NCBI GenBank assembly: GCA_005843835.1
Contig: SZXZ01000106.1
Location: 1-64,000, forward strand
Origin: Chlorobium sp.
GTDB taxonomy: Bacteria > Bacteroidota > Chlorobiia > Chlorobiales > Chlorobiaceae
Reading direction: 5' to 3'
Length of the DNA stretch: 64,000 nucleotides
Every line of letters starts with the position of its first letter. Position 1 is the stretch's first letter. The notes under the pieces are model-generated. The model was not told where the DNA came from and did no database searches. It saw only the letters and a list, made by a program, of their open reading frames with translations. A program made the translations under genes and the position numbers. Shown here piece by piece: positions 1 through 11,643 of this stretch.

Positions 1-1853
1 AGGTTAATGTAACGTCGAAAACCAGTGTGTCCGTGCTTTTTGCCGGTGATTCTGGTGACGGTATGCAGTTGACAGGTACACAGTTCGCCAATACTGTTGC
101 AGTTCACGGCTCCGAACTGAATACTTTTCCCAATTTTCCTTCTGAAATAAGAGCCCCTGCAGGGACCATTGCAGGTGTATCCGGGTTTCAGCTTCAGTTC
201 AGTAGCAAACCGGTCTATACACCTGGCGCACGGTTTGATGTTATGGTAGCTATGAACTCTGCAGCGTTGAAAGCAAATTTAAAAGATCTGCACAGAGGCG
301 GTATAATTATAGCTGGTACTGAGGGTTTCGATCAGAAAAATTTGAAGCTTGCAGGATATCCGGATGGCGCGAATCCTTTAGAGGACGGTTCTCTTGCTAA
401 CTATATTGTTTTTCCTGTCCCTGTGCTCCAGCTTACCCGTGAAGCACTTAAGGATAGCGGCCTTACCGGCAAAGAGATTGACCGTTGCAAGAACATGTTT
501 GTTTTAGGTCTTCTTTACTGGCTCTATACCCTTCCTCTCGAGGGAACGATTGAAACGTTGAAAACCAAGTTTCAAAAGAATATCCAGATGGCGGAAGCAA
601 ATATCAGAGCAATGAAAGCCGGCCATAACTTTGGTGATGAAACTGAGCTTTTTGCGAATCTAGGACGCTTCGATATTGCTCCTCAAAAACAGCACGGAAC
701 ATACCGCAGGGTTACAGGTAATGAGGCATGTGCCATTGCGTTGACCGCTGCTTCCAAAAAAGCCGGACTTGAACTGTTTCTCGGATCATATCCGATCACA
801 CCGGCCACAGAGATTTTGCAGACTCTTGCGAAAAAGAAAAAATATGGAGTCAAGACCTTTCAGGCTGAAGATGAAATTGCCGGTATCGTCAGCAGTATCG
901 GTGCAGCATACGGTGGCGCACTTGCCGCTACAAACACATCCGGTCCTGGACTTGCTCTGAAAACTGAAGCACTTGGCCTTGCTGTGATCCTTGAGATTCC
1001 GCTTGTCGTTATCAATGTTCAGCGTGGCGGTCCTTCAACGGGACTTCCAACCAAACCGGAACAGTCTGATCTGTTCATGGCTATGTATGGCCGGCATGGA
1101 GAAGCTCCGCTGCCTGTTGTTGCCGCTTGTTCTCCTGTGGACTGCTTCTATACCACGTATGAAGCCGCAAGGATTGCTATTGAGCATATGACACCGGTAA
1201 TTTGTCTTTCTGACGGCTACCTCGCTCTGAGCTCAGAACCATGGAAGGTCGAAAGTCCTGATAATCTTGTTGATATCAAAACCCATTTCCATCCAGCCAG
1301 AAAGCCTGAAGACCCTCCGTATCTTCCCTACAAACGTGATGACAGACTGGTTCGCTCATGGGCTATCCCTGGAACAAAAGGTCTCGAACACCGTATCGGT
1401 GGACTTGAAAAACAGAATGAGACCGGCAATGTATCACATGACCCGGAAAATCACGAGCTGATGACCAGGCTTCGTGCTGAAAAAATTGCACTGATTGCTG
1501 AAAGTATCCCGCTTCAGTCAATTGACAACGGGCCTCAAAAAGGTGATTTGCTGGTACTTGGGTGGGGTTCATCTTACGGTGCCATTAAGACTGCTGTCGA
1601 ACAGGCTCTTGAAGAGGGACACAGTGTTGCTCATGCGCATATCCGTTATATAAATCCATTCCCTAAAAACCTTGGTGAAATAATTGGCAACTTTAAGCAG
1701 GTGCTGATCCCCGAGAACAACAGTGGTCAGCTGATTCACATTATCCGGAATACCTTCCTGATAACTCCTGTTGGATACAGCAAGGTGCAGGGAGTACCGT
1801 TCAATGAAATGGAAATTCTAGCTAAAATCACTGATCTTATCAAGGAGATTTAA
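1..1853 (+). CDS. korA: 2-oxoglutarate:ferredoxin oxidoreductase, fused gamma-alpha subunit (5' partial)
   Basis: Subunit of the TPP- and ferredoxin-dependent 2-oxoacid oxidoreductase that, in green sulfur bacteria, carboxylates succinyl-CoA to 2-oxoglutarate in the reductive TCA cycle. The first ~200 residues are the gamma domain ([12 protein letters not shown] near the start). The alpha/pyrimidine-binding domain follows, with [11 protein letters not shown] near residue 253 (numbering from the GTG at 27) and TSGPGLAL near 305. The reading frame is open from base 3, and the GTG at 27 lies inside conserved sequence, so the true start is probably upstream of the window. The gene ends 2 bp before korB, so the two are co-translated. 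The 2-oxoglutarate specificity, rather than another 2-oxoacid, is inferred from organism and subunit layout. Confidence 0.93.
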   Translation, partial: VNVTSKTSVSVLFAGDSGDGMQLTGTQFANTVAVHGSELNTFPNFPSEIRAPAGTIAGVSGFQLQFSSKPVYTPGARFDVMVAMNSAALKANLKDLHRGGIIIAGTEGFDQKNLKLAGYPDGANPLEDGSLANYIVFPVPVLQLTREALKDSGLTGKEIDRCKNMFVLGLLYWLYTLPLEGTIETLKTKFQKNIQMAEANIRAMKAGHNFGDETELFANLGRFDIAPQKQHGTYRRVTGNEACAIALTAASKKAGLELFLGSYPITPATEILQTLAKKKKYGVKTFQAEDEIAGIVSSIGAAYGGALAATNTSGPGLALKTEALGLAVILEIPLVVINVQRGGPSTGLPTKPEQSDLFMAMYGRHGEAPLPVVAACSPVDCFYTTYEAARIAIEHMTPVICLSDGYLALSSEPWKVESPDNLVDIKTHFHPARKPEDPPYLPYKRDDRLVRSWAIPGTKGLEHRIGGLEKQNETGNVSHDPENHELMTRLRAEKIALIAESIPLQSIDNGPQKGDLLVLGWGSSYGAIKTAVEQALEEGHSVAHAHIRYINPFPKNLGEIIGNFKQVLIPENNSGQLIHIIRNTFLITPVGYSKVQGVPFNEMEILAKITDLIKEI

Positions 1854-1855
1854 TT

Positions 1856-2902
1856 ATGTCTGATAACGATATAACAACAATAGATAGACCTGTTCTTACT
1901 GCTAAGGATTTTGCTTCGGACCAGGAACCGAAATGGTGTCCCGGTTGTGGTGATCATGCAGTGCTGCAGCAGCTTAAAAACGTTATGCCTGAACTGGGCG
2001 TTACACCGGAAAACGTGGTTATACTTTCTGGTATAGGCTGTTCGTCACGACTACCTTATTATATGGCAACGTATGGTGTGCATGGAATTCATGGGAGAGC
2101 GTTGCCAATGGCCACCGGACTCAAAGTTTCACGACCTGAATTGAGTGTATGGGTCGCTACCGGTGATGGTGATGCATTATCAATTGGCGGAAATCATTTC
2201 ATTCATACACTGAGAAGAAATCCGGACCTGAATGTTATCCTTTTCAACAACGAAATTTACGGGCTCACAAAAGGTCAGTATTCACCTACGTCAAAAATCG
2301 GCTTAAGAACCGTTACTTCGCCATCCGGCGTCATTGATCATCCTTTCAATACCGCAGCACTGACCATTGGTTCTGGAGGTTCTTTCTTTGCAAGAGCATT
2401 TGATAGGGATGGGAAATACCTGCGATCAATACTGAAACGCGCAGCCTTGCATAAAGGAACTTCACTGGTTGAGATTTACCAGAACTGTCCCATTTTCAAT
2501 AATGCTGCTTTTGAAGCATACGCTACACCTGAGAATAAGACTGAGCATACCATCTATCTTGAACAGGATAAGCCGCTTGTTTTCGGAAAAGATAAAAGTA
2601 AAGGAATAAGGCTGGACGGATTTAAACCCGTGGTTGTCGATCTTAATCAAGAGGGCCTTTCGCTTGATGACCTCTGGGTTCACAATGAGTCGGATATCAA
2701 CAAAGCTTCAATTCTTGCCCGCTTTGCTGATGCACCAGATAACTTGGACGAGTTGCTTCCACGACCTTTCGGTGTTTTTTATGCGGATACACGGGTAACG
2801 TATGAAGACGCTCTTACAGCGCAGATCAATGAGGCTCAGAAAAACGGACCTGGAACTCTTGAAGAGCTTCTCAAGGGAGACAGCTCATACGAAATTAAAT
2901 AA
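1856..2902 (+). CDS. korB: 2-oxoglutarate:ferredoxin oxidoreductase, beta subunit
   Basis: TPP-binding beta subunit of the KorAB complex (348 aa, normal family length). The WCPGCGDHA motif at about residues 27-35 supplies Fe-S/TPP-domain cysteines. The GDGDA...NN thiamine-diphosphate/Mg motif starts near residue 103. The start lies 2 bp after the korA stop, which indicates one operon. The C-terminal ~70 residues are acidic and less conserved. A GC-rich hairpin with a T-rich tail follows the stop, so the operon appears to end here. Confidence 0.94.
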   Translation: MSDNDITTIDRPVLTAKDFASDQEPKWCPGCGDHAVLQQLKNVMPELGVTPENVVILSGIGCSSRLPYYMATYGVHGIHGRALPMATGLKVSRPELSVWVATGDGDALSIGGNHFIHTLRRNPDLNVILFNNEIYGLTKGQYSPTSKIGLRTVTSPSGVIDHPFNTAALTIGSGGSFFARAFDRDGKYLRSILKRAALHKGTSLVEIYQNCPIFNNAAFEAYATPENKTEHTIYLEQDKPLVFGKDKSKGIRLDGFKPVVVDLNQEGLSLDDLWVHNESDINKASILARFADAPDNLDELLPRPFGVFYADTRVTYEDALTAQINEAQKNGPGTLEELLKGDSSYEIK

Positions 2903-2930
2903 CCAGCTATACCAGACATTTCATTACCAG

Positions 2931-2961
2931 AAGCCGGCGTTCAAGCCGGCTTTTGGTTTTA
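2931..2961 (+). terminator. Rho-independent terminator of korAB
   Basis: Perfect 8-bp stem AAGCCGGC/GCCGGCTT (2931-2938 with 2945-2952) and a 6-nt loop, followed by TTGGTTTTATTT. It lies 28 bp after the korB stop and before the convergent accA. Confidence 0.8.
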
Positions 2962-2972
2962 TTTACTTTCGT

Positions 2973-3974
2973 TTACTCTGTCCAGACTCCCATTGAAGAA
3001 AACTTTTCTATCCGGTCATGAACAAGTTCAGCGGGATCTCTTGGCATTAGTGCCTTCAGTTCTTCAATCAGTATAGTCTTCAACGTTGCTGCCATTTTTT
3101 CAGGGTCAGTATGTGCCCCGCCAAGTGGTTCAGGAATAATCCTGTCAATAATCCCCTGTGCGAGAAGATCCTCTGCTGTAAGCTGCAGTGCTTCGGCTGC
3201 CTGCTCTTTATAATTCCAGCTTCTCCATAGAATTGAAGAACAGCTTTCAGGGGAAATCACTGAATACCAACTGTTTTCTGCCATGATAATCCTGTCGCCG
3301 ACACCTATTCCAATGGCTCCTCCACTTGCACCTTCACCGATAATAACACAGATAACCGGTACACTCAACTTTGCCATTTCAAATAAGTTCCGTGCAATTG
3401 CCTCTGCCTGTCCGCGTTCTTCTGCCTCAATACCGGGAAATGCTCCTGGAGTATCAATGAGAGTAATGACTGGTTTACGAAATTTTTCGGCAAGCTTCAT
3501 TAATCGCAGAGCCTTTCGATATCCTTCAGGCTGAGCCATACCAAAATTTCGGTAAAGATTGGACTTAGTGTCACGTCCTTTTTGGTGTCCAATTATCATA
3601 ACTGGTTGCGAAAACCGAGACGAAGAGTCTTCAATACGAGCAAACCCGCCGACTATTGCCTTGTCATCGCTAAAATGACGATCACCCGCGAGTTCGGCAA
3701 AGTCTTTGGTCATCATATATATGTAATCAAGCGTAAAGGGTCTTTCGGGATGACGGGCAAGCTGTACTTTCTGCCAGCGAGTAAGGTTTTTATAAATCGA
3801 ACGACGAAGGGCATCAACTTTCAGTTCGAGAGTTTCAATGTCATGATTAAGTACTTCAATTTCTGACGGTAACTGCTCTCTTGTGCTGCTCCTGAGGCAC
3901 TCACGCATTTCATTGAGTTTGGCTTCAAGCTCAAAGAGCGGCTTTTCAAAATCAAGGACAACTTTCGTGGTCAT
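2973..3974 (-). CDS. accA: Acetyl-CoA carboxylase, carboxyltransferase subunit alpha
   Basis: Alpha half of the carboxyltransferase that moves CO2 from carboxybiotin to acetyl-CoA to make malonyl-CoA for fatty acid synthesis. At 333 aa it has the usual length. The N-terminal ~65 residues form the helical, coiled-coil-like segment typical of AccA. The crotonase-fold core carries the glycine-rich oxyanion region [16 protein letters not shown] and the [13 protein letters not shown] segment. The biotin carrier and carboxylase genes accB-accC lie 1.2 kb away on the other strand; accD is not in the window. It is separated from the upstream HU gene by a terminator, so it should have its own promoter in the short 3975-3998 stretch or rely on readthrough. 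Confidence 0.96.
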   Translation of the reverse strand: MTTKVVLDFEKPLFELEAKLNEMRECLRSSTREQLPSEIEVLNHDIETLELKVDALRRSIYKNLTRWQKVQLARHPERPFTLDYIYMMTKDFAELAGDRHFSDDKAIVGGFARIEDSSSRFSQPVMIIGHQKGRDTKSNLYRNFGMAQPEGYRKALRLMKLAEKFRKPVITLIDTPGAFPGIEAEERGQAEAIARNLFEMAKLSVPVICVIIGEGASGGAIGIGVGDRIIMAENSWYSVISPESCSSILWRSWNYKEQAAEALQLTAEDLLAQGIIDRIIPEPLGGAHTDPEKMAATLKTILIEELKALMPRDPAELVHDRIEKFSSMGVWTE

Positions 3975-3990
3975 GGTTCACAATATAGGT

Positions 3991-4030
3991 GATAAAAAAA
4001 GTCCATCAAGCATTGGCTTTTGATGGACTT
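3991..4030 (-). terminator. Rho-independent terminator of the HU gene
   Basis: Perfect 11-bp inverted repeat AAGTCCATCAA/TTGATGGACTT (3999-4009 with 4020-4030). On the minus strand it is followed by a run of T (complement of 3993-4000). It lies about 30 bp beyond the HU stop and just upstream of accA. Confidence 0.85.
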
Positions 4031-4060
4031 AATAAGAAAAAGGCAATCAAAAAGTCAGCA

Positions 4061-4336
4061 TCATCCGCCGACTTCTTCCTTCAATGCCTTGCCTGGCTTG
4101 AACTTAACAACTTTTTTTGCTGAAATGGTAATAGCTTCACCAGTCTGAGGGTTCCGCCCTTGTCTTTCTGCTCTGTCACCGGTAGTAAACGTCCCGAAGC
4201 CAACAAGAGTTACGTCATCCCCTGCCTTTAATGATGCTGTTACCACATTGATAAAGGCATTGACTGCTCGTTCGGCATCTACTTTTGTCAGTTTTGCCTT
4301 TTCGGCGATTTTCTCTACTAATTCAGCTTTTGACAT
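4061..4336 (-). CDS. HU family DNA-binding protein
   Basis: Small basic nucleoid protein (91 aa, standard HU/IHF length) that bends DNA as a dimer. The N-terminal helices ([18 protein letters not shown]) are followed by the VTLVGFGTF strand and the DNA-binding beta arm with GRNPQTGE near residues 61-68. The arm carries the proline that intercalates into DNA. It is monocistronic, with its own terminator downstream and a 214-bp divergent intergenic region shared with efp. Confidence 0.95.
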   Translation of the reverse strand: MSKAELVEKIAEKAKLTKVDAERAVNAFINVVTASLKAGDDVTLVGFGTFTTGDRAERQGRNPQTGEAITISAKKVVKFKPGKALKEEVGG

Positions 4337-4550
4337 ATGGTAAGTTTATTATTGTTGAAGTAAAACCAACTTTTTGCACGGTTACTAATATCAATGAATT
4401 TAAACAGTACTTTATAAACATGCAATGGCTTTTTAGCATTATCCTGCTTAGGTCTTGCTGGCAATTGGTATTCGTCATCCACTATGTTATATTTCAATTC
4501 ATTTTTGACGGTAAAAAAAACTAAACGCGCAAGACACTTCTTTTCTGCTT

Positions 4551-5117
4551 ATGATTTCAATCAGTAACGTTTCAAAAGGTTCAATTATCCGTTTCAAGGG
4601 AGAACCGCATAGTATAGAAAGTATCATTCATCGTACTCCCGGGAACCTGCGGGCGTTTTATCAGGCCAACATGAGAAACCTGAAATCCGGCAGAAATGTA
4701 GAATACCGCTTCAGTGCAACAGAATCTGTTGATGTGATCGTCACGGAAAGAAAACAGTATCAGTATCTCTATCGAGATGCCAGTGACTTTGTCATGATGG
4801 ACAACGACACCTTTGATCAAATTAATGTTCCGGAAGTCGCGATCGGTGCTTCTTCTCGGTTTGTCAAAGATGGCATCAATGTTACTATTGTATTTTCAGA
4901 TGACGGATCTATTCTTGGTGTTGAACTACCGACGTTTGTTGAGGTTGAGGTAACTGAGACCAGTCCCGCATTAAAGGATGACAGGGCAACAAGCGGAACA
5001 AAACCCGCTGTCGTAGAAACCGGTGCTGAAGTTAACGTTCCTATGTTTATCCAGACTGGAAGCATAATCCGTGTTGACACCAGGACAGGAGAATATATTG
5101 AAAGAGTTAAAAAGTAA
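4551..5117 (+). CDS. efp: Elongation factor P
   Basis: Translation factor that binds between the P and E sites and rescues ribosomes stalled on polyproline. It is 188 aa with the normal three beta-barrel domains, including the conserved C-terminal [17 protein letters not shown] signature. The loop that normally presents a modified Lys or Arg (E. coli PGKGQAF) reads TPGNLRAF here (residues 29-36), so the Lys34-equivalent position is Asn32. Neither the EpmA-type lysine nor the EarP-type arginine is present at that spot. It is followed 61 bp later by accB-accC, a common efp-accBC arrangement. Confidence 0.95.
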   Translation: MISISNVSKGSIIRFKGEPHSIESIIHRTPGNLRAFYQANMRNLKSGRNVEYRFSATESVDVIVTERKQYQYLYRDASDFVMMDNDTFDQINVPEVAIGASSRFVKDGINVTIVFSDDGSILGVELPTFVEVEVTETSPALKDDRATSGTKPAVVETGAEVNVPMFIQTGSIIRVDTRTGEYIERVKK

Positions 5118-5178
5118 TTATCTTCTTTTGGCGATCGATAAATCAGGACGAGTGTACTAAATCTTAAGTAACATTATC

Positions 5179-5637
5179 ATGAACTTTAACGAAATCAAAG
5201 AGCTTATCGACATTGTCGATGGTTCAGATCTTCAGGAAACAATCATTGAGCAGGGTGACTTTAAAATTATCATGCGGCGTGCATGTACACCTGTAATTTC
5301 CCAGCCCAATGTCTTACAGGTAACTGAGCCGGCATTTCAACCCAGCCCGCAGGTTTTAAATGTTGAACCTACAGTTCTAAAAGAAGAGCCTACTTGGGGT
5401 CTTATCGAATCAAGATCACCTATTGTCGGCACATTCTACCAGTCGTCTTCTCCGGATTCACCGCCTTTTGTATCGATCAATGACACCATTAAGAAAGGCG
5501 ATGTCCTCTGTATCATTGAAGCCATGAAACTGATGAATGAAATTGAAGCAGAGGTTTCCGGTACTATTGTTGAAATTCTTGTCGAAAACGGACAGGCTGT
5601 AGAGTATGATCAACCACTGTTCCGGATTAAACCATAA
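5179..5637 (+). CDS. accB: Acetyl-CoA carboxylase biotin carboxyl carrier protein
   Basis: Carries biotin on a lysine and shuttles carboxyl groups between AccC and AccA/AccD. The C-terminal biotinyl domain has the canonical [10 protein letters not shown] motif, whose Lys is biotinylated. A short Pro/Gln/Val-rich linker (residues ~40-72) joins it to the N-terminal helix. At 152 aa it is typical. It is followed directly by accC; the two genes either overlap or are 19 bp apart, depending on the accC start. Confidence 0.96.
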   Translation: MNFNEIKELIDIVDGSDLQETIIEQGDFKIIMRRACTPVISQPNVLQVTEPAFQPSPQVLNVEPTVLKEEPTWGLIESRSPIVGTFYQSSSPDSPPFVSINDTIKKGDVLCIIEAMKLMNEIEAEVSGTIVEILVENGQAVEYDQPLFRIKP

Positions 5638-5656
5638 ACATTCATCTGAGAAAACC

Positions 5657-7000
5657 TTGTTCAATAAAATTCTAGTTGCAAATCGCGGCGAAATTGCTTT
5701 GCGTATTATGCAGACCTGCCGCGAGATGGGGATCAGTACTGTTGCAGTATATTCTACAGTTGATGCTGAATCAATGCATGTCAAATACGCCGATGAAGCT
5801 GTCTGTATAGGACCTGCTTTATCTCGAGAAAGTTATCTAAATATTCCTCGTATCATCGCTGCCGCAGAGGTAACGAATGCTGACGCTATTCATCCGGGCT
5901 ACGGTTTTTTGGCTGAAAACGCCAATTTTGCTGAAGTCTGCGATTCGGTAAACATTAAGTTTATCGGGCCTACAGCGGCAATGATCAATCAGATGGGGGA
6001 TAAAAACACTGCAAAGGCAACCATGATTGCAGCAGGTGTACCTGTTGTGCCCGGAAGCCCTGGCCTTGTAACCGATCTTCAGGAAGCCTTGGAGATAACA
6101 AAGAGAACTGGTTACCCGGTTATTATCAAACCTACCGCCGGTGGTGGAGGAAAGGGTATGCGGGTAGTCACTGAAGACAGCCAGATGGAAAAAGCGCTGA
6201 ATACTGCGCGCAATGAGGCTGAACAATCTTTCGGAAACAGTGGCGTCTACATCGAAAAGTATGTAGAAAATCCTCGCCATGTTGAGATACAGATTCTTTC
6301 TGACCAGCACGGAAATACTATCCATCTTGGAGAGCGTGACTGTACCGTTCAGAGACGCCATCAGAAACTTATTGAGGAAACACCTTCCCCTTTAGTTGAT
6401 GAAGCGCTAAGGAAAAAAATGGGTGATGCTGCTGTAGCTGCAGCACGGGCTGTCAATTATGAAGGCGCAGGAACAATCGAGTTTTTGCTCGACAAGCACA
6501 AGGATTTTTATTTTATGGAGATGAATACGCGTATTCAGGTTGAGCATCCTGTTACTGAAGAGCGTTATGATGTTGATCTCGTTAAAGAACAGATTCTTAT
6601 TGCAGCTGGAGATTCTATTAAAGATAGAAACTTTGTTCCAAAAGGTCACTCAATCGAGTGCCGGATTAATGCCGAAGACCCGGAGCAGTTGTTCCGTCCT
6701 TCACCAGGTCAGCTTCAGGTTTTTCATACTCCTGGCGGCCACGGAGTAAGAGTTGATTCCCATGCCTATGCAAGTTATGTCGTACCATCAAACTACGACT
6801 CCATGATTGCAAAGCTTATCGTTACTGCCCACACAAGAGATGAAGCGATTGCAAGAATGTCGCGCGCCCTTGATGAATTTATTGTTGTAGGCATTAAAAC
6901 TACCATTCCTTTCCACAAACAGGTAATGCATTCTCCCGCCTTTCAAAGCGGCGAATACGATACAAGTTTTCTGGAATCTTTCAGGTACGAAAAGAAGTAA
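5657..7000 (+). CDS. accC: Acetyl-CoA carboxylase, biotin carboxylase subunit
   Basis: ATP-grasp enzyme that carboxylates biotin on AccB using bicarbonate. I place the start at TTG 5657, giving [15 protein letters not shown] immediately after the initiator. This matches the family's N-terminus and the usual ~447-aa length. An ATG at 5606 would add 17 unconserved residues and overlap accB by 32 bp. The glycine-rich ATP loop [27 protein letters not shown] and the [13 protein letters not shown] catalytic segment are all present. It is the last gene before the shared hairpin with rpoC. Confidence 0.95.
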   Translation: MFNKILVANRGEIALRIMQTCREMGISTVAVYSTVDAESMHVKYADEAVCIGPALSRESYLNIPRIIAAAEVTNADAIHPGYGFLAENANFAEVCDSVNIKFIGPTAAMINQMGDKNTAKATMIAAGVPVVPGSPGLVTDLQEALEITKRTGYPVIIKPTAGGGGKGMRVVTEDSQMEKALNTARNEAEQSFGNSGVYIEKYVENPRHVEIQILSDQHGNTIHLGERDCTVQRRHQKLIEETPSPLVDEALRKKMGDAAVAAARAVNYEGAGTIEFLLDKHKDFYFMEMNTRIQVEHPVTEERYDVDLVKEQILIAAGDSIKDRNFVPKGHSIECRINAEDPEQLFRPSPGQLQVFHTPGGHGVRVDSHAYASYVVPSNYDSMIAKLIVTAHTRDEAIARMSRALDEFIVVGIKTTIPFHKQVMHSPAFQSGEYDTSFLESFRYEKK

Positions 7001-7003
7001 GCT

Positions 7004-7061
7004 CAGAAATGGACAAAAAAAAAGGGAGATTTTCATCTCCCTTTTTTTTTGTCCATTTCTG
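7004..7061. terminator. Bidirectional terminator, accC and rpoC
   Basis: A perfect 26-bp inverted repeat (7004-7029 with 7036-7061) around a 6-nt loop. Each arm is an 11-bp mixed segment, then nine A (or T), then GGGAGA/TCTCCC. Because the A/T runs are inside the stem, each strand gives a hairpin with its own T tract. It separates the convergent accC and rpoC stop codons. Confidence 0.9.
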
Positions 7062-7076
7062 ACGAGTATCAAAGAA

Positions 7077-10000
7077 CTACCTCTCGTTAGCAAAGCCTTC
7101 TCTCGTTGGAGCTTCTTCAACCTTTTGCTCTTCTTCAGCGGTTGATTCCTGTCCCTCTCCAGTCAGCTTGATTGTTTTATATCTCTTTAATCCTGTTCCT
7201 GCAGGTATCAGTTTACCCACAATAACATTTTCTTTTAGACCCGCAAGAAAATCAACCTTGCCAGCTACTGCAGCATCAGTAAGCACTTTAGTGGTTTCCT
7301 GGAATGATGCCGCTGAAATGACACTTTCAGTCTGAAGAGCTGCACTTGTAATACCAAGCAACACTGGATGAGAGGTTGCCTGCAGTGCAGGTTCGAAAGC
7401 TATCATTATTTTGTTGTTCTTGCGCAGTTCACGATTCAGCTTTGTGATATCACGCATTTTGTGAAGCTGGCTATCCTGAATCCTTGCAGGAGCATCGCCT
7501 TTTTCAGTAATACGTACCTTTTCTGAAATAGCATTGTTAGACTCAACAAAGGCACTTCGGTCAATCAAATCACCGGGTAACAGATTAGTATCACCTGATT
7601 CTTCAACCCTGACTTTCTGCAGCATCTGCCGTACAATAACCTCAAGATGTTTGTCATTGATCTCAACACCTGCGTTGATCTGGTAAACTTTCTGGATTTC
7701 GTTCACAAGATACTGCTGCACTGCATTAGGTCCCTGAATACGCAGAATGTCCTGAGGTGAAACAGCACCGTCTGTCAAAGGATCGCCGGCCTTTACTTCA
7801 TCGCCCTCATTAGCGAGCACATGCTTTCCAACCTGGACGTAATAGACCTTTTCCTCACCGAAATCATTTTTAACCTTGATCTCTTTACTGCTCCTGCGCT
7901 GTGAACCAAAACTCACATAGCCATCTATTTCTGTGACAATTGCAGGATCTGAAGGTATGCGTGCTTCGAACAGTTCAGTAACTTTTGGTAGACCGGCGGT
8001 AATATCACCACCTACACGGTCAAGATTTCTTGGAACCTTCGCCATAATATCACCTGGTGTGATCCTCTGACCATCTTCAACATACAGATTTGTCTTGATC
8101 GGAACCGGATAGGTTTTTTTCACTTCACCATTAGCATCAATAATCATCAACCTTGGTTCTCGTGTTTCAGTAGCTCTTAACTTTGAACGCCAGTTAATAA
8201 TAGTGTGCTGCGAAAATCCTGTCTGAGGATCAACTTCTTCCTTATAGGTAACACCTTTTTCTATATCTGCAAATTTGATGAAGCCGGGTTGCTCCGCAAT
8301 AATCTGCGTGCTGTTCGGTTCACTGCTGAACAGCATCTGATCCTTTTTAATCAGTGTACCATTTTTGCAATTGAGATGTGCACCATGCGGAACTATATAC
8401 CGCTTCAGGATTTTACCGGAATCAGGATCTGCAATGTTGATTTTTCCGTTTTTCTGGATGACAATTGTCCTGAGATCTTCTACTCCATCTTCATTAATGG
8501 CTGTGTGCTCAACTGTTTTGATATCCTCAAATTGAATCTGGCCGTCATAGAATGCTTTAGTCTCTGTTTCAGTAATGCCTCCCTGTGCTGTACCGCCCTG
8601 GTGAAAGGTACGAAGTGTAAGCTGCGTTCCAGGTTCTCCAATCGACTGTGCCGCAATAACACCTACTGCTTCGCCGATTTCAACGAGTTCATGAACAGAA
8701 AGGTTTGTTCCGTAGCATTTAGAACAGATACCGATTTTGGATTCACAAGTCAAAACAGAACGAATCTCAGCTTCTTCGACACCGGCAGTATCCTGAATAA
8801 GTTCAGCAAGTTCTTCGGTAATAATTTCACCTGAACCAACAATAGACTTATTGTTGATGGTATCGTAAATATCGCGGGCAGCAACGCGTCCCTTGATTTT
8901 TTCGCGGAACTTGATCTGACCGCTTGTCTCTTCTTCAATATTACGATGAACATAGAGACCGCGTGTGGTTCCACAGTCATCAATTGTCACAATAACATCC
9001 TGAGCAACATCATGGAGTCGTCTTGTAAGATATCCTGCATCTGCTGTTTTTAGCGATGTATCGGAAAGACCCTTACGTGCACCGTGTGTTGAAATAAAAT
9101 ATTCAAGTACAGTAAGCCCTTCTTTAAGATTCGAGATAATTGGGTTTTCAATAATTTCACCCGGTTGCCCCGACATGGACTTTTGTGGACGCGCAATAAG
9201 ACCTCTCATACCCGTCAACTGACGAACCTGCTCTCTGGAACCGCGGGCTCCTGAATCAAGCATCATGTAAAGAGGATTAAAGCCGTCACGATCTTTTTTA
9301 AGTTTCTGATAGGACTCTTCAGCGACAATGTTCGATGTTTTCTGCCAGACATCAACAATCTGATTGTAACGTTCATTGTCAGTCAGGGTACCTCGATTGT
9401 ACTCTTTAACAACCTTAGTACTCTCCTTTTGGGCATTTTTGATATGCTTGACCTTTGTTTCCGGAACAATTGCATCAGAAAGACCTACCGATAAACCGCC
9501 TTTCATGGCATAATGGAAACCGACTTCCTTAATGTTATCAAGGAATTTGGCAGTTTCGACATTTCCTACATCGCTGCTAAGACGTCCGATAAGTTCCTTA
9601 GCGACTTTTTTGTCAATAACACGGTTGATAAAGCCGATTTCGTGAGGTACATGCTGGTTAAAAATAACCCTGCCAACAGTAGTAAGCAGTATTGCCTTCT
9701 TTTCTATCTGAGACTTAAGCCAGATAGACTTTTCTGAATTTGCCTCTACAATCGTATCGAGGACACGAATAGGATCGAATTTTTGATCGATTTCGCCGGA
9801 ATACTGTACAAATATCTGTGCATGAAGACCTACTCGCTGTTCATTGAATGCGATAAGTACATCTTCAGGACTGTAGAATATCAGCCCTTCTCCAACGTCA
9901 CCTACTCGTGATTTTGTAAGGAAGTACATACCGAGTACCATATCCTGTGAAGGAACAGTGACTGGTTTACCTGACTGTGGCAAAATAAGATTATGAGAAG

Positions 10001-11579
10001 AGAGCATGAGTAAGGATGCCTCAAGCTGCGCTTCCTGCGACAGAGGAATATGGACCGCCATCTGATCGCCGTCAAAGTCAGCATTGAACGCCGTACAGAC
10101 CAGAGGATGAATCTGAATAGCCTTGCCCTCTATCAGCACAGGCTGAAAAGCCTGAATACCAAGACGGTGAAGAGTCGGTGCCCTATTGAGCATAACCGGT
10201 CTTCCATCAATGACTTTTTCAAGTACATCCCAGACAATAGGATCCTTTTTATCAATAAGTTTCTTCGCAGATTTCACCGATTTGGCAATACCGCGATCAA
10301 CTAGACGACGTATCACAAATGGCTGAAACAACTCAATAGCCATACTTTTCGGAAGTCCGCACTCATGGAGCTTCAACTCTGGGCCAACCACAATAACCGA
10401 ACGTCCTGAATAGTCAACCCTCTTACCAAGAAGGTTCTGACGGAACCTGCCCTGCTTGCCTTTTAAAGAATCAGAAAGTGATTTCAACGGTCTGTTTGAC
10501 TCACCTGTTTTAACCGCATTGGCTTTACGGGAATTATCAAACAAAGCATCGACGGCCTCCTGTAGCATTCTCTTTTCGTTACGCAGAATAACCTCAGGGG
10601 CACGGATATCTATAAGTTTTTTTAAGCGGTTATTACGGATAATAACCCTGCGATAAAGATCGTTAAGATCTGAAGTCGCAAACCTGCCACCTTCAAGTGG
10701 AACAAGGGGACGAAGTTCTGGAGGAATAACCGGAACTACTTCCATAACCATATACTCAGGTTTGTTGCCTTCGTAGACATACGGCTCGGGAAGTTCGTCC
10801 TCAGGAAACAACCCAAGAGGCTTTTTCCTTGTTTTTTTATGAGGTTCATAACTTTTTCTGAACGCCTCAACAACCTTAAGCCGTTTCAGAGCATCAGCTC
10901 TTTTCTGTTCAGAATTGCTCTCCTTAAGAACCTTACGAAGATGTATTGCCGATGAATCAAGATCAATGTTCTTGAGAAGCATATGAATCGCTTCGCCACC
11001 CATTTTAGCAACGAACTTGTCTGAATCTGAATCTTCGAGATCCTGATTATCTTCATACTCTGTGATAATCTGGAAGTACTGCTCCTCTGTCAAGCGGTCG
11101 AGTTTCTTTATGCCCTGTTTCTCGCCAGGTTCGCCTGGATTGATAACAACATAGACCTCATAATAGATAATCCTCTCAAGCTCCTTGGTGGAGAGGTCGA
11201 GCAAGGCCCCAATCTTACTTGGAACCGATCGGAAAAACCAGGTATGAACAACAGGAACAGCAAGGGATATATGTCCCATACGTTCCCGGCGCACACTTTT
11301 GGTTGTAACTTCAACTCCGCATCTATCGCAGATAATCCCTTTGTAGCGCACACGCTTGTATTTGCCACAGTAACACTCCCAGTCCTTTGTAGGACCAAAG
11401 ATTTTTTCGCACATCAAACCATCACGCTCAGGTTTGAACGTACGGTAATTTATTGTTTCAGGTTTCAGTACCTCCCCCCTTGAATGAGCAAGAATGCTTT
11501 CAGGTGATGCAATACTGAACTTTATCCTCGAAAAATCGCCTTTCAAAGGCGAAGCTCCCTGTGAAAAAATCATAGTCAA
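7077..11579 (-). CDS. rpoC: DNA-directed RNA polymerase subunit beta'
   Basis: Largest catalytic subunit of RNA polymerase, 1500 aa. The N-terminal zinc ribbon ([20 protein letters not shown], about residues 68-88), the Mg-binding [12 protein letters not shown] near residue 500 and a second cysteine cluster ([11 protein letters not shown], near 945) are intact. The bridge/trigger region [16 protein letters not shown] is also present. The start may be the first ATG or the second one two codons later. It is the last gene of the rplK-rplA-rplJ-rplL-rpoB-rpoC run, with 64 bp after rpoB. The C-terminal ~25 residues are Glu-rich. Confidence 0.98.
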   Translation of the reverse strand: MTMIFSQGASPLKGDFSRIKFSIASPESILAHSRGEVLKPETINYRTFKPERDGLMCEKIFGPTKDWECYCGKYKRVRYKGIICDRCGVEVTTKSVRRERMGHISLAVPVVHTWFFRSVPSKIGALLDLSTKELERIIYYEVYVVINPGEPGEKQGIKKLDRLTEEQYFQIITEYEDNQDLEDSDSDKFVAKMGGEAIHMLLKNIDLDSSAIHLRKVLKESNSEQKRADALKRLKVVEAFRKSYEPHKKTRKKPLGLFPEDELPEPYVYEGNKPEYMVMEVVPVIPPELRPLVPLEGGRFATSDLNDLYRRVIIRNNRLKKLIDIRAPEVILRNEKRMLQEAVDALFDNSRKANAVKTGESNRPLKSLSDSLKGKQGRFRQNLLGKRVDYSGRSVIVVGPELKLHECGLPKSMAIELFQPFVIRRLVDRGIAKSVKSAKKLIDKKDPIVWDVLEKVIDGRPVMLNRAPTLHRLGIQAFQPVLIEGKAIQIHPLVCTAFNADFDGDQMAVHIPLSQEAQLEASLLMLSSHNLILPQSGKPVTVPSQDMVLGMYFLTKSRVGDVGEGLIFYSPEDVLIAFNEQRVGLHAQIFVQYSGEIDQKFDPIRVLDTIVEANSEKSIWLKSQIEKKAILLTTVGRVIFNQHVPHEIGFINRVIDKKVAKELIGRLSSDVGNVETAKFLDNIKEVGFHYAMKGGLSVGLSDAIVPETKVKHIKNAQKESTKVVKEYNRGTLTDNERYNQIVDVWQKTSNIVAEESYQKLKKDRDGFNPLYMMLDSGARGSREQVRQLTGMRGLIARPQKSMSGQPGEIIENPIISNLKEGLTVLEYFISTHGARKGLSDTSLKTADAGYLTRRLHDVAQDVIVTIDDCGTTRGLYVHRNIEEETSGQIKFREKIKGRVAARDIYDTINNKSIVGSGEIITEELAELIQDTAGVEEAEIRSVLTCESKIGICSKCYGTNLSVHELVEIGEAVGVIAAQSIGEPGTQLTLRTFHQGGTAQGGITETETKAFYDGQIQFEDIKTVEHTAINEDGVEDLRTIVIQKNGKINIADPDSGKILKRYIVPHGAHLNCKNGTLIKKDQMLFSSEPNSTQIIAEQPGFIKFADIEKGVTYKEEVDPQTGFSQHTIINWRSKLRATETREPRLMIIDANGEVKKTYPVPIKTNLYVEDGQRITPGDIMAKVPRNLDRVGGDITAGLPKVTELFEARIPSDPAIVTEIDGYVSFGSQRRSSKEIKVKNDFGEEKVYYVQVGKHVLANEGDEVKAGDPLTDGAVSPQDILRIQGPNAVQQYLVNEIQKVYQINAGVEINDKHLEVIVRQMLQKVRVEESGDTNLLPGDLIDRSAFVESNNAISEKVRITEKGDAPARIQDSQLHKMRDITKLNRELRKNNKIMIAFEPALQATSHPVLLGITSAALQTESVISAASFQETTKVLTDAAVAGKVDFLAGLKENVIVGKLIPAGTGLKRYKTIKLTGEGQESTAEEEQKVEEAPTREGFANER

Positions 11580-11643
11580 TATCCTCTTGTTAAACGACTC
11601 TGTTTAATGTCCGTTAATGTTGTAAGCGCCAATTAACACATTA

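Noticed and set aside
5837..6361. 174-aa minus-strand reading frame
   Set aside because: Antisense to the ATP-grasp core of accC.
8205..8834. 209-aa plus-strand reading frame
   Set aside because: Lies wholly antisense to conserved rpoC sequence; Cys/Phe/Asn-rich composition is that of a shadow frame.
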